Source of the DNA: Pseudomonadota bacterium
GTDB lineage: Bacteria > Myxococcota_A > UBA796 > SXON01
Reading direction: 5' to 3'
Assembly: GCA_005776735.1 (NCBI GenBank)
Contig: SXOM01000024.1
Coordinates: forward strand, 1 to 36,990
Length of the DNA stretch: 36,990 nucleotides
Below, piece after piece: positions 14,646-22,580 of the stretch. Both the position numbers and the translations under genes were made by a program. The notes under the pieces are model-generated. The model was not told the origin of the DNA and did no database searches. It worked only from the letters and a program-made list of their open reading frames with translations. Numbering within the stretch: position 1 is the first letter of the stretch; every line of letters begins with the position of its first letter.

Positions 14646-15983
14646 TCAGCGCCCGAAGGCGCCGCGGATCTCGGTGAGGAGCCGCACCTCGAGCACGAAG
14701 ACCTCGTCGCGCCCGCTCACCCGCGCGCGGACGAGCTTGCCGTCGGACTCGGGGCGGGCGAGGTCGAGCTGCCACCGCGCGCCGTCGCGCAGTTGCACGC
14801 GCACCTGCGCTCCGCTCGGCGTGAACGTGGCGTCGGGTGCGATGCCGAGCGCACGGAGGCCGGCGAGCTGGGCGACCGCCGCGGCGAAGGCCTTCTGGTC
14901 TACCTCGACGTTGGCGGGTTGGGTCACCACCCACCGCAGGGCTTCGGGGTTCCACGTCGCCGCGATGGTGAGGCTGCCCTCGGTCCACGCCGCGCTGTCG
15001 ACCGCCTGGGCGTCGAAGCCGGCGAGGGACAGGTCGCGCAGCGCCGCCACGTCGAGCAAGAGCGCGGTGCGCACCTTCGGCGAGACGCGGAAGACCTCGG
15101 GCCGATCGTCGACCCGAACCCAGGCGGCGCGGGCATCGACGCGGGAGCCGAGCGTGATGCGGTGCGTACGCCCGTCGCCGCCCTCCAGGACCACCCCCGC
15201 CGCGGGGGCGTCGAGGCCCGCCTCGTAGCTGGGCGCGTGGATCTCGGCCGCGCGGAGCTTCGCGAGCACGTTCACCATCAGCTCCACGCCCTGATCGTCC
15301 ACCGGGAACGCCGCGCCCTCGAGGCTCCACGCGCCGGGCCGCGCCGCGCCGTCGGGGCCGGTGCGGGCCGCGCCGCGGGTGAACCGGAGCGTCGCGCCGG
15401 GGCGCTCGATGGTGAACGCCCGCACCGCGTCGCGGTCGAGCGTGACCAGGGTACGGTCGCGCCAGTCCCCAGCCGCCCGCTCGAAGCGAGAGCGCGCGCC
15501 CACGGCGGCGCGGTACACCGTCTCCGAGCCGGGGAGGCGCACGAACGCGCTGTCGGGGCCGGCGCTCTTGCCGACGATGACCGACACCGCAGGCTCGGCC
15601 GCATCGGTGTAGAGGTCGGCCCGGAGCGCGTGCTGGTCGTCGACCCCGTAGGTTTCGAGGTTGCCCTCGTCGACCTGCGTGTCCATCGGCACGCCCGCGG
15701 CGAGCGCCCGGACGAACGCCCCGACCACCTGCTCGTCGGCGGCGTACTGGAGCGGCGAGACCAGGCGCCACGGGGCGTCCTTGCCCTCGCGCTCGAGCGT
15801 GAGCTGGTTGATCTGGTCGCCGATCACGATGCGGATCACGTCGTCGACGGCCACGACCGGCAACGACGGGAGGCCGCGTTCTTCGACCTCCGCGACGGGG
15901 CGGCGGTCGAGGCCGACGAGCGCCGCGAGGACCACGGCGACGAACAGGAGCACGAGGCTCTTGGAGGTGAACCACGCGCTCAC
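14646..15983 (-). CDS. DUF4340 protein of the Gld-type ABC module
   Basis: 445 residues with one N-terminal membrane helix (SLVLLFVAVVLAALVGL) and a long periplasmic region. The pattern IRIVIGDQINQLTLEREGKDAPWRLVSPLQYAAD is the typical DUF4340 repeat opening ('i..i.i......l.r.g..W.l..P....ad'); a second similar unit follows near residue 310 (EGSLTIAATWNPEALRWVVTQPANVEVD). DUF4340 proteins are regularly encoded after GldG-like genes. GTGA overlap with the GldG-like gene (15980-15983) fixes the GTG start. Role inferred: periplasmic accessory of an ABC exporter. Confidence 0.85.
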   Translation of the reverse strand: MSAWFTSKSLVLLFVAVVLAALVGLDRRPVAEVEERGLPSLPVVAVDDVIRIVIGDQINQLTLEREGKDAPWRLVSPLQYAADEQVVGAFVRALAAGVPMDTQVDEGNLETYGVDDQHALRADLYTDAAEPAVSVIVGKSAGPDSAFVRLPGSETVYRAAVGARSRFERAAGDWRDRTLVTLDRDAVRAFTIERPGATLRFTRGAARTGPDGAARPGAWSLEGAAFPVDDQGVELMVNVLAKLRAAEIHAPSYEAGLDAPAAGVVLEGGDGRTHRITLGSRVDARAAWVRVDDRPEVFRVSPKVRTALLLDVAALRDLSLAGFDAQAVDSAAWTEGSLTIAATWNPEALRWVVTQPANVEVDQKAFAAAVAQLAGLRALGIAPDATFTPSGAQVRVQLRDGARWQLDLARPESDGKLVRARVSGRDEVFVLEVRLLTEIRGAFGR

Positions 15984-17581
15984 GACGCCCTCCGGGCGGC
16001 GCGGCGCCGCAACCACGCCTGCCGGGCGGCGCCGCCGGCCAACAAGACGGCGGGCCCCAGGAGCAGGTTGAACGCCCGCCACGCCCCACGCTCGGCGGGG
16101 GTGGTGGCGCGGAGGCTCGCGACCGTCGCGTTCTTGCTGCGGATGCCGATGAGGGCCTCGTCCTGGATGAGCCAGTCGGCCAGGTTCAGCACGAAGGTCG
16201 GGTTGTTGGCGACGAGGTCGGCGCTGGCCGCGACGAAGAGCCGCGTGGGCGCCCCTTCGACCACCAACGGCACGTCGTCCCCGAGGCCGTCCTGCTCGTC
16301 GGGGACGTCGTCGTCGGGCGGAGGGGCGGGCCGCGTCTCGTAGAAGCTGCGCCATGCGCCCTGCAACGCCACCGCCAACGCGAACGGCCCGCGCTTCTCG
16401 CCCTCGAGCACCCCCTCGAACTGGGCCGGGTCGAGCGAAGGCACCGCGCCGACCGCGCCCGACGAGGGCGAAGTACGCGCCAGGACCTCGGCGCGGACCC
16501 CCTCGGGCAGCGGCTCGGCCAGCTCGATCGACGACGCAAACGGCGCCACGAGGTTCTCGATCCCCGCGGTGAGCACGCTGTCGTCGCTCAGATCGGTGGC
16601 CTTCACGATGAGCGGGAAGTTGATCTCCCGGCTCCCGGTCTTGGCCCCGACCCGCACCGGGAAGCGCATGGCGCCGTTCTGCACCCGGTCGAGCACCACG
16701 TCGCGGTTGGCCTTCACGCCGTACGCGCCGAGGAGCGGCTCGAGCCCGCTGTTGACGCGCTCGGTGCGGAGCGTACGCATGTCGGGGCGGGTGTGGGTGA
16801 GGAAGAACGCGGCGGCGCCGCCCCGCATCACAAACTGGTCGATCTGGTAGAGCGCGCGCTCCGGCAGGGCCTCCTGGGGGCCGATGATCATCAGCGCGTC
16901 GACCTCCTCGGCGAGCTGGCCTTCGCCCCCGAGCTCGACCGGCACCAGCCACGCTTTGCGCCCCAAGCCCTCGACGAGCGCGCGCATCGGCCCCTCCGGC
17001 TTGGCGAGGTCTGGTTCGCCGTGGCCGATGGAGTAGGCGATGACCTTGCGGTCCTCGGCCTTCTGCGCGAGCCGGTGGATCGCCGACACCACGTCGTACT
17101 CCAGCGTGGCGAGGTTGGTGAGCGCCGGCAGGACCTCGACGCGGTCGCCGTACAGGACCGCCGCGCCCATCCACACCGAGCGCAGCTCGGCGCGGTCCTC
17201 CTTGCGGACGGTGTACTGGAGCGGCGCGAGCCCGAACTTCGCCGCCTCTTCCGCCACCGCGGGGTCGGCGCCGGGATCGGCGAAGCGGACCTGCATCTTG
17301 CCGCCCGCGTAGGCGACGAGCTCGCCGAGCTTGTCCTTCACCGCCTGCTCGTGGTTGTGGTACGGCGCTTCGAGCCCGGGCGTGAAGTACACGCGGACCG
17401 TGAGCGGCCGCTCGAGGCGGCCGACGATGCCCTTGGACGCCTCGTCCAGGCTGTGCAGGCGGTCCCGACTCAGGTCCAACCGGAAGAAGTGCTGATCGAC
17501 GAGGAGGTTGAACAGGACCACGATGACGACCGTGAGCGCCATCTGGAGCGTGGCGTTCCCGAGGAGGCGGCGCGGGGTCAC
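15980..17581 (-). CDS. GldG-like ABC transporter auxiliary protein
   Basis: 533 residues. N-terminal helix (LQMALTVVIVVLFNLLV) followed by the signature FFRLDLSRDRLHSLDEASKGIV and LTVRVYFTPGLEAPYHN, typical of GldG/PF09822 auxiliary proteins ('R.DlT.dk.ysLs..t...l..l..pv.v..yf'). The middle has AYSIGHGEPDL ('..hge') and DALMIIGPQEALPERALYQIDQFVMRGGAAAFFL, also conserved. A C-terminal helix (LLLGPAVLLAGGAARQAWL) ends in RRRAARRAS. Role by family: partner of a GldF permease in gliding or polysaccharide-related ABC export. GTGA overlaps with genes on both sides (17578-17581 and 15980-15983) define the start and the operon. Confidence 0.85.
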   Translation of the reverse strand: MTPRRLLGNATLQMALTVVIVVLFNLLVDQHFFRLDLSRDRLHSLDEASKGIVGRLERPLTVRVYFTPGLEAPYHNHEQAVKDKLGELVAYAGGKMQVRFADPGADPAVAEEAAKFGLAPLQYTVRKEDRAELRSVWMGAAVLYGDRVEVLPALTNLATLEYDVVSAIHRLAQKAEDRKVIAYSIGHGEPDLAKPEGPMRALVEGLGRKAWLVPVELGGEGQLAEEVDALMIIGPQEALPERALYQIDQFVMRGGAAAFFLTHTRPDMRTLRTERVNSGLEPLLGAYGVKANRDVVLDRVQNGAMRFPVRVGAKTGSREINFPLIVKATDLSDDSVLTAGIENLVAPFASSIELAEPLPEGVRAEVLARTSPSSGAVGAVPSLDPAQFEGVLEGEKRGPFALAVALQGAWRSFYETRPAPPPDDDVPDEQDGLGDDVPLVVEGAPTRLFVAASADLVANNPTFVLNLADWLIQDEALIGIRSKNATVASLRATTPAERGAWRAFNLLLGPAVLLAGGAARQAWLRRRAARRAS

Positions 17582-18348
17582 GCCCACCTCCGCCGCTCGA
17601 GCGCGTAGACCGCGGTGTGGAGCCCGATCGCGGCAAAGCTGGCGTAGAAGACCAGGTCGCGCGTGTCGAGGACGCCCCGCGCGAGGTTGTCGAAGTGGTG
17701 CTCCAACGACATGAACTGCGCCAGCGGTTGCAGCGCGAGCGGCACCCGATCCAGGAACATGCCCACGACGAACGGGAACAACGACACGACCAGGGCGCCC
17801 AGGAACGCCACGATCTGCGATTGGGTGAGCGCCGACACGCCGGTGCCCACGCCGGCGATGGCCGCGCCGAGCAGGAGGAGGCCCAGGTAGCCGCACGCGA
17901 CCGCGCCGAGGTCGAGGGTGCCTTCGTTCACCAGGCGCACGAGGAACGGCACGTCGGCGTCCGAGGCCGGCACCCCCAGGATCGCGATGGTGACGGGGTA
18001 CGCGAGGGTGCTGAGCACGCCCACGCTGATGAGCCCGACCGCCGCGAGGTACTTGCCGAGCACCAGCTCTTCTTCGCGGACGGGCAAGGTGGCGAGCAGC
18101 TCGATGCTGCCGGTACGGTACTCCTCGGCGAAGAGCCGCATCGTGACGGCGGGAACGAGGACGACCAGGAACAGGGCGCTCCAGAAGAACACCCCGCGCA
18201 TGGAGACCACGCCGGTCGCGAAAAGATCGTCGAACCACAGGGCGAATCCGCCGACGAGCACGACGTAGATCGGCACGATGACGTAGGCCAACGAGGAGTC
18301 GAAATACGCGCCGAGCTCACGGCGCGCGATGGCGAGGACGTTTCCCAC
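17578..18348 (-). CDS. GldF-like ABC-2 permease
   Basis: 256 residues with six predicted helices. N-terminal IARRELGAYFDSSLAYVI matches the 'rrEl..yf.splayvi' opening of GldF/ABC-2 permeases; MRLFAEEYRTGSIELLATLPV is the conserved 'E.r.gT.ElLltlPv' motif. The GTG start at 18348 is preceded by GGGGA; the open frame continues upstream but loses the conserved pattern and runs into repeat DNA. Normally an ATPase (GldA-like) gene precedes this gene; none is found in the 417-base gap or nearby. Role by family: membrane channel of an ABC exporter needing an ATPase from elsewhere. Confidence 0.85.
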   Translation of the reverse strand: MGNVLAIARRELGAYFDSSLAYVIVPIYVVLVGGFALWFDDLFATGVVSMRGVFFWSALFLVVLVPAVTMRLFAEEYRTGSIELLATLPVREEELVLGKYLAAVGLISVGVLSTLAYPVTIAILGVPASDADVPFLVRLVNEGTLDLGAVACGYLGLLLLGAAIAGVGTGVSALTQSQIVAFLGALVVSLFPFVVGMFLDRVPLALQPLAQFMSLEHHFDNLARGVLDTRDLVFYASFAAIGLHTAVYALERRRWA

Positions 18349-18421
18349 GGTCCCCGCCGCTAACGTCGTGGGCGCCGCGCCGCGACCGTCCGCGTCGAGC
18401 GGCCGACCGTCCGCGCGGCGC

Positions 18422-18728
18422 AACACCTCTCGAAGTTCGGCGTTGCCGCGCTCACCGACCTGAGCCGGTGCAGCAAGTCCCGCGCGGTTCGGCGTCCCCG
18501 TTGTGCCAGCCGCCGCCGCCGTCGTGCGGTTCGGTGACGCGGCGGGTGACGGGTCGGGTGGAATTGGCCGAGCGGAGCACAGGTTCGCTTGCGAACCTGT
18601 GGCGGAGCGAGCGCCAATTTCACCCGGCCCGGCAGGACCCGGGGGTGACTTCGTCCTGCAAACGCTCGTCGGAGAACGAGGCCCCGAGAGACGCCGACCC
18701 GCGCCCCGGGGCGCCGCGTCCTGCCCGG
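18422..18728 (-). repeat. Dispersed repeat, full copy 1 (inverted)
   Basis: The reverse complement aligns along almost its entire length with 33720-34036. Anchors are GGACGCGGCGCCCCGGGGCG at its left end, GAAATTGGCGCTCGCTCCGC in the middle and CACCGGCTCAGGTCGGTGAG near the right. It contains a 58-base imperfect palindrome (18562-18619). No ORF is conserved between copies. Located just upstream of the ABC permease gene. Confidence 0.8.
18562..18619. other. Palindromic hairpin inside repeat copy 1
   Basis: Inner arms ACAGGTTCGC (18579-18588) and GCGAACCTGT (18591-18600) pair perfectly around a 2-base loop; outer arms AATTGGC (18562-18568) and GCCAATT (18613-18619) also pair. The corresponding palindrome in copy 2 has the same total length with different but mostly pairing stem bases. 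Confidence 0.75.
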
Positions 18729-18753
18729 CGCGCCGGCGCGCCCCCCGCCGCGC

Positions 18754-18759
18754 TACCTT
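18754..18759 (+). promoter_or_regulatory. -10-like element, leaderless start
   Basis: GCTACCTT with TACCTT at 18754-18759, six bases before the GTG at 18766. That places the expected transcription start at or next to the start codon. Confidence 0.45.
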
Positions 18760-18765
18760 CGCGGG

Positions 18766-20175
18766 GTGAAGGCCCGCCACCCGCTCGACCCGACGCCGCC
18801 GAAGCTGCTCTACCTGCTCGCGCTCATGTGGCACATGGCGTGGGCCGCCACCGTCCCCTCCCCCAGCGACTGGGACCCCGCCTACTACTTGTCGGTCGCA
18901 CGCCACATCGCGGCCGGGCACGGCGCCGTCTCCGACGCGGTCTGGAACCTCGGGTGGCTCCCGGACTCCCTCCGCCACCCGGCCGACCTGCACTGGATGC
19001 CGCTCCCGAGCCGCGTGCTCGTCCCGTTCGTGGCGCTCGCGGCGGACGACTGGGCCGCCGCACAGCTCGCCGCCGTGCTCCTCGCCGCCGGCTGGGCACC
19101 GCTGGCGTGGGCGTGGGCCGAACGCCTGGAGGCGCCCCTGCCCGCCCGCTGGGTCGCGGGAGCGTTGGGCGCCCTGGCCGGCGGCTACGTCCGCACCATC
19201 ACCACCCCCGATTCCATCGCGCTCTACGGCCTCCTGGGCGGCGCCGCGCTCCTCGCCGCCTCCCGCCGCTCGGCGGCCGCGCTGCCGCTGGTCGCGCTGG
19301 TCGCGCTGACCCGCGGCGACGGCTTCCTGCTCGGACTGGCGTGTGCGCTCGCCTGGCCGCGCCCACGCGAAGCGCTCACCATCGCGAGCGCCGGCATCTT
19401 CGCGACGTTGGCGTGGTACCTGCGCGGCTGGCTGCTCGCCGGTGAAGGGTGGCTCGCGCTCCGCGAGCGCGCCGCGACGAGCACCTCGCTCGGGCAGGTC
19501 CTGTCGGTGGCGCCGGTCCCGGCGCCGAGCTGGGTCGAACGCGGGCAGTTCCTCGTGGGCGAAGTGCCGACCATCCTCACGGTGGCGCTCATCGTCGGCG
19601 GGGGCGTGCTCGTGTGGCCGGCGGCGTGGGCGCTGGTGCAGCGCCGCGGCGACCGCGGCCTGTGGCCGGTCGCCGCCTACGCGGTCGGCTTCCCGGTGGT
19701 GATCCACCTGCTCGCCCCGGCCATCGCCGCGGAAGGCTCGGTCTACCGCAGCGGGGCGGCGCTCTTCACGCCGCTGGCGGCGCTGGCGGCGGTGGGCGCC
19801 GCCACCGTGACGCGGCGGTACCACCCGGCCTTCCTGCCGGGGCTGCTGCTCGCCGCCGCGCTCGTGTCGGGGGTGCTCATCGGGCGCCAGTACCAGCGTG
19901 TGCTCACCCAGCTCGGCGCCGACTGCGACGCGCTCGCGGAGGTACCGGCGGGCGCGGCGGTGCTGTCGTACGACCCGATCGGGGTCGAAGCCCGCTGCGG
20001 CCACCCGGGCGTGATCATGGCGCGCGGGGCCCCGCTCGACGGGCTCGTGGAGCGGTACCACCTTCAGTGGGCGCTGGTGGCGCCCCCCGACTACGACAAC
20101 GGCACGGTGCGGGCCCAGGACTGGACCCTGGCGGGCTGGGAGCCGGTCAACGACCGCGTGTACCGCCGCCGCTGA
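18766..20175 (+). CDS. GT-C-like polytopic membrane protein (probable glycosyltransferase)
   Basis: 469 residues with about 9-10 hydrophobic segments. The N-terminus has the pattern SDWDPAYYLSVARHIAAGHG, like the 'D...Y...A..l..G' first-loop motif of GT-C (ArnT/GT39/PMT-type) enzymes, with Asp residues in the first extracytoplasmic loop and LHWMPLPSRVLVPF after it. A soluble C-terminal domain (about 390-469) has YDPIGVEARCGHPGV and DYDNGTVR. Family role: moves a sugar from a lipid carrier to an acceptor outside the membrane; substrate unknown and the assignment is by pattern only. The GTG at 18766 follows a -10-like element by six bases. Monocistronic; a hairpin follows the stop. Confidence 0.65.
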   Translation: MKARHPLDPTPPKLLYLLALMWHMAWAATVPSPSDWDPAYYLSVARHIAAGHGAVSDAVWNLGWLPDSLRHPADLHWMPLPSRVLVPFVALAADDWAAAQLAAVLLAAGWAPLAWAWAERLEAPLPARWVAGALGALAGGYVRTITTPDSIALYGLLGGAALLAASRRSAAALPLVALVALTRGDGFLLGLACALAWPRPREALTIASAGIFATLAWYLRGWLLAGEGWLALRERAATSTSLGQVLSVAPVPAPSWVERGQFLVGEVPTILTVALIVGGGVLVWPAAWALVQRRGDRGLWPVAAYAVGFPVVIHLLAPAIAAEGSVYRSGAALFTPLAALAAVGAATVTRRYHPAFLPGLLLAAALVSGVLIGRQYQRVLTQLGADCDALAEVPAGAAVLSYDPIGVEARCGHPGVIMARGAPLDGLVERYHLQWALVAPPDYDNGTVRAQDWTLAGWEPVNDRVYRRR

Positions 20176-20242
20176 GGCGCCGTCGACCCGCGCGCGCGGC
20201 GCCGTCCCGCCTCGGCGCGCTTCGGGACGGGCCGCAGGCGCC
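20176..20242. terminator. Bidirectional terminator-like hairpin between convergent genes
   Basis: GGCGCC (20176-20181) pairs with GGCGCC (20237-20242), and CCGTCCCG (20202-20209) pairs with CGGGACGG (20223-20230). Lies between the convergent stops at 20175 and 20260. No T-run, so Rho-independent action is uncertain. Confidence 0.45.
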
Positions 20243-20259
20243 GCCCGGTCCGGTGGCCT

Positions 20260-21897
20260 TCAGGACTCGGATGCGGGGGCTTCGTCGAGCTCTTCCCGCC
20301 ACCGCCGGCTCCGGCCCACCTCGGCGGTATAGGCGATCACCTCGGCTTCGCGCCGCGCGTCGGACCAGCCGAGCAGGACCTGCATCCGGCGGGCCACGAT
20401 CGGCGCGGCGGTGAGGCCCTGGTGAAAGTCGCGGAAGTAGAGCTGCGTACGCCGGATGAGCACGTCGCCGACGGTGCGGGCGTGCTCGCGACGCACCGCG
20501 TGGTCGACCTGGGCCAGGCGCTCGGGGCGGTCGGGCACGAGCGGCTCGCCGAGCGTCGGGTCGGCGGCGACGAGCTGGGCGACGTCGACCGCGCGCGTGC
20601 CGTAGGTCGCGACCAGGTTGGCGACGACCACGTCGTCCATCGGCGCGGCGGCGCGGACCAACGTCTCGACGCGGGATGCGTCGTCGTCTTCGGGCCAGCC
20701 GACCGCGCCGGGCAGGGCGTGGCGGGCCGTGTACGCCTCGGAGAGCGGCTTCTGGAGCGCGCCGGTGAGCCGCAACATCGCCACCGCGCGGTCGACCACC
20801 TCGGCCCCCATCTTGCGGTAGGTGGTGAGCTTGCCGCCGGCGATGGTGATGAGCCCGTCGGCGTCGACGAGGATCTCGTGTTCGCGGCTCACGCTCGACG
20901 CGGTGCCGCCCCCGGAGATGAGGGGCCGCAAGCCCGCCCAGGTGGCGACGATGTCGGCGGTGCCGAGGCGCGCGCCGGGGAAGTACCGGCCCATGCACGC
21001 CAGGAGGTAGTGCACGTCGGCCGCGGTGCACGCGACGTCGGCGGGGTCGCCTTCGTAGTCGGTGTCGGTGGTGCCGATGTAGCTGCGATCGCCCCACGGG
21101 ATCGCGAAGAGTACGCGGCGGTCGTCGGGGTGACTGCACACGACCGCGTGGCGGAGGGGCAGCCGCTCGCGATCGACCACCAGGTGCACGCCCTTGGTGG
21201 TGCGGAGGACCGGCGGCTTGTCGGTGCCCGCCGAGCGTACCCGGTCGGTCCACGGGCCGGTCGCGTTGACGACCGCGTGGGCCTCGAGGTCGACCTCCTC
21301 GCCGGTGTGGACGTCGCGAACGCGCGCGCCCACCACGCGGCCGTTCGTGTCGCGCAGCAGCGACTCGACCCGCGTCCACGTGTGGAGCTCGGCGCCGCGC
21401 GCTTCGGCGTCGAGCGCCGTCTCCAGCGTCAGGCGGGCGTCGTCGGTCGCGCAGTCGTAGTACAACGGGGCGCCGCGCAGACCGTCGCGGGCGAGGCTCG
21501 GCTCTTCCTCCGCGGCCTGGCGTGCGGTGAGGTTCTTGTGGATCTTCGGGGAGCGGAACAGGGACAACCCGTCGTAGAGCCACATGCCGATGTTCAGGGT
21601 GAACGGGCCGAACTTCGCCTGCTTGTACACCGGGAACAGGAAACCGAGGGGGTTGACGAGGTGCGGCGCGATCTCCATCAGGACCCGACGTTCGCTCACC
21701 GCTTCGAAGACCAGCGAGAACTCGCCCTGTTCGAGGTACCGGAGTCCCCCGTGGACCAGCTTGGAGCTGCGCGAGCTCGTGCCGCTGGCGAGGTCGGCCT
21801 GCTCGACCAGGGCCACCTTGAGGCCGCGCATCGCCGCGTCGCGCGCCGCACCGGCCCCGACGATCCCGCCGCCGATGATGAGGATGTCGTAGGCCAT
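20260..21897 (-). CDS. glpD: Aerobic glycerol-3-phosphate dehydrogenase
   Basis: 545 residues, the normal GlpD/GlpA size. The N-terminus has the FAD-binding motif DILIIGGGIVGAGAARDAAM (GGGIVGAG at 9-16), then TSSRSSKLVHGGLRYLEQGEF, the signature of FAD-dependent G3P dehydrogenases. Later blocks are LFAIPWGDRSYIGTTDTDYE, ATWAGLRPLI and the DGLITIAGGKLTTYRKMGAE stretch, and the C-terminal alpha domain with VRREHARTVGDVLIRRTQL. Oxidises sn-glycerol 3-phosphate to dihydroxyacetone phosphate and passes electrons to quinone at the inner membrane. No glpF or glpK lies beside it, so it is a single gene. ATG at 21897 is divergent from a lipoprotein gene; a small palindrome sits in its leader. Confidence 0.95.
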   Translation of the reverse strand: MAYDILIIGGGIVGAGAARDAAMRGLKVALVEQADLASGTSSRSSKLVHGGLRYLEQGEFSLVFEAVSERRVLMEIAPHLVNPLGFLFPVYKQAKFGPFTLNIGMWLYDGLSLFRSPKIHKNLTARQAAEEEPSLARDGLRGAPLYYDCATDDARLTLETALDAEARGAELHTWTRVESLLRDTNGRVVGARVRDVHTGEEVDLEAHAVVNATGPWTDRVRSAGTDKPPVLRTTKGVHLVVDRERLPLRHAVVCSHPDDRRVLFAIPWGDRSYIGTTDTDYEGDPADVACTAADVHYLLACMGRYFPGARLGTADIVATWAGLRPLISGGGTASSVSREHEILVDADGLITIAGGKLTTYRKMGAEVVDRAVAMLRLTGALQKPLSEAYTARHALPGAVGWPEDDDASRVETLVRAAAPMDDVVVANLVATYGTRAVDVAQLVAADPTLGEPLVPDRPERLAQVDHAVRREHARTVGDVLIRRTQLYFRDFHQGLTAAPIVARRMQVLLGWSDARREAEVIAYTAEVGRSRRWREELDEAPASES

Positions 21898-21907
21898 GAT
21901 GGAGTCT

Positions 21908-21923
21908 CCGGCGCCCGCGCCGG
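21908..21923. promoter_or_regulatory. Palindrome in the glpD leader
   Basis: CCGGCG-CCCG-CGCCGG at 21908-21923, between the divergent glpD and lipoprotein genes. It could be an operator or a leader hairpin; in GC-rich DNA chance is a real alternative. Confidence 0.25.
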
Positions 21924-21952
21924 ATAACGCGGGAGGCAGACCCGAGTGCCCC

Positions 21953-22384
21953 ATGTTCCTGTTCTTCCTGGCCGCGTGCGAGGCCGTCTCCGACACCGCG
22001 GACACCGACACCGCCGAGGTCGCCGAGGCGCCCGCGGTCGACTGGTTGGCCCCCGCCGAGGGGGCCGACGTGCTCCCCGAGGTCGACTGCTCGCTGGTGG
22101 TCACCGACTTCACCTTCGTCGATCTCGCCAAGCACGGCGAAGGGGAGGCTTCCGGCTTCCTTCGTGTGCGCGTCGACGACGTGGACGCGGGCGACTTCGA
22201 CAGCACCACGTTCACGTTGAGCGCGCTCGCCACCGGTGCGCACACGCTCTCGGCCCAGCTCTACTACGAGGACGGCGACGCCGTGCAGGTGGCCGACGGC
22301 CTGCTGTGCGACGAGGACGCCGAGGGCTGCGCGCCGGTCACCGCCAGCGTGGCCGTGACCGTGGTGGTGACCGCGGGCGGGTGA
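21953..22384 (+). CDS. Short lipoprotein with Asp/Thr linker
   Basis: 143 residues beginning MFLFFLAAC, a very short lipoprotein signal (Cys9) with no basic residue, followed by the linker SDTADTDTAEVAEAP. The rest (WLAPAEGADVLPEVDCSLVV, FLRVRVDDVDAGDFDSTTFT, GAHTLSAQLYYEDGD) has the pattern of an Ig-like/Big-type domain ('p.dg..v......l.v.v.D.d......l..l..G.h.l.a...d'). Two further Cys near the end (LLCDEDAEGC). ATG at 21953 chosen because it starts the signal; the frame is open from 21896 but the extra residues are Pro/Ala-rich. Surface binding role possible, not shown. Confidence 0.65.
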   Translation: MFLFFLAACEAVSDTADTDTAEVAEAPAVDWLAPAEGADVLPEVDCSLVVTDFTFVDLAKHGEGEASGFLRVRVDDVDAGDFDSTTFTLSALATGAHTLSAQLYYEDGDAVQVADGLLCDEDAEGCAPVTASVAVTVVVTAGG

Positions 22385-22430
22385 TCGGCGTCGGCCTCAA
22401 GCTGCGGCCCGATCGACCGAAGCAGGGGGC

Positions 22431-22577
22431 ATGCCACCGGTCACCCTCCTGCGCACCCCCGCCGCCGAGCCGCCCCCGCTCGCACCCGCCAACCGCCCGT
22501 TCCCGCCGGGCCCGCCCGCCGGGCGCCCGACCACGCCGCGCGCGGCGTTGTGGGTGCTCCTGCGCGCGATGCACTGA
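22431..22577 (+). CDS. Doubtful Pro-rich micro-ORF, 48 aa
   Basis: ATG at 22431 has AGCAGGGGG just upstream. The product is about one third Pro with an Arg-containing hydrophobic end (RAALWVLLRAMH). It ends three bases before the stop of the convergent channel gene. Codon use is what random GC-rich DNA would give, so this may not be a gene. Confidence 0.25.
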   Translation: MPPVTLLRTPAAEPPPLAPANRPFPPGPPAGRPTTPRAALWVLLRAMH

Positions 22578-22580
22578 CCC

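Larger units (their letters stand above)
18349..18765. other. 417-base intergenic region with repeat copy
   Basis: No gene supported. Holds the permease 5' leader (18349-18421), the inverted repeat-family copy (18422-18728) and the -10 of the next gene (18754-18759). ORFs crossing it in several frames share similar peptides only because the repeat DNA is alike. Confidence 0.6.

Noticed and set aside
13470..16343. 957-codon plus-strand ORF across several minus-strand genes
   Set aside because: Crosses gene boundaries on the other strand and has no fold-like pattern.
18422..18728. Repeat copy as an insertion sequence with transposase
   Set aside because: About 300 bases, no transposase ORF and no clear terminal inverted repeats; kept as a repeat of unknown mechanism.
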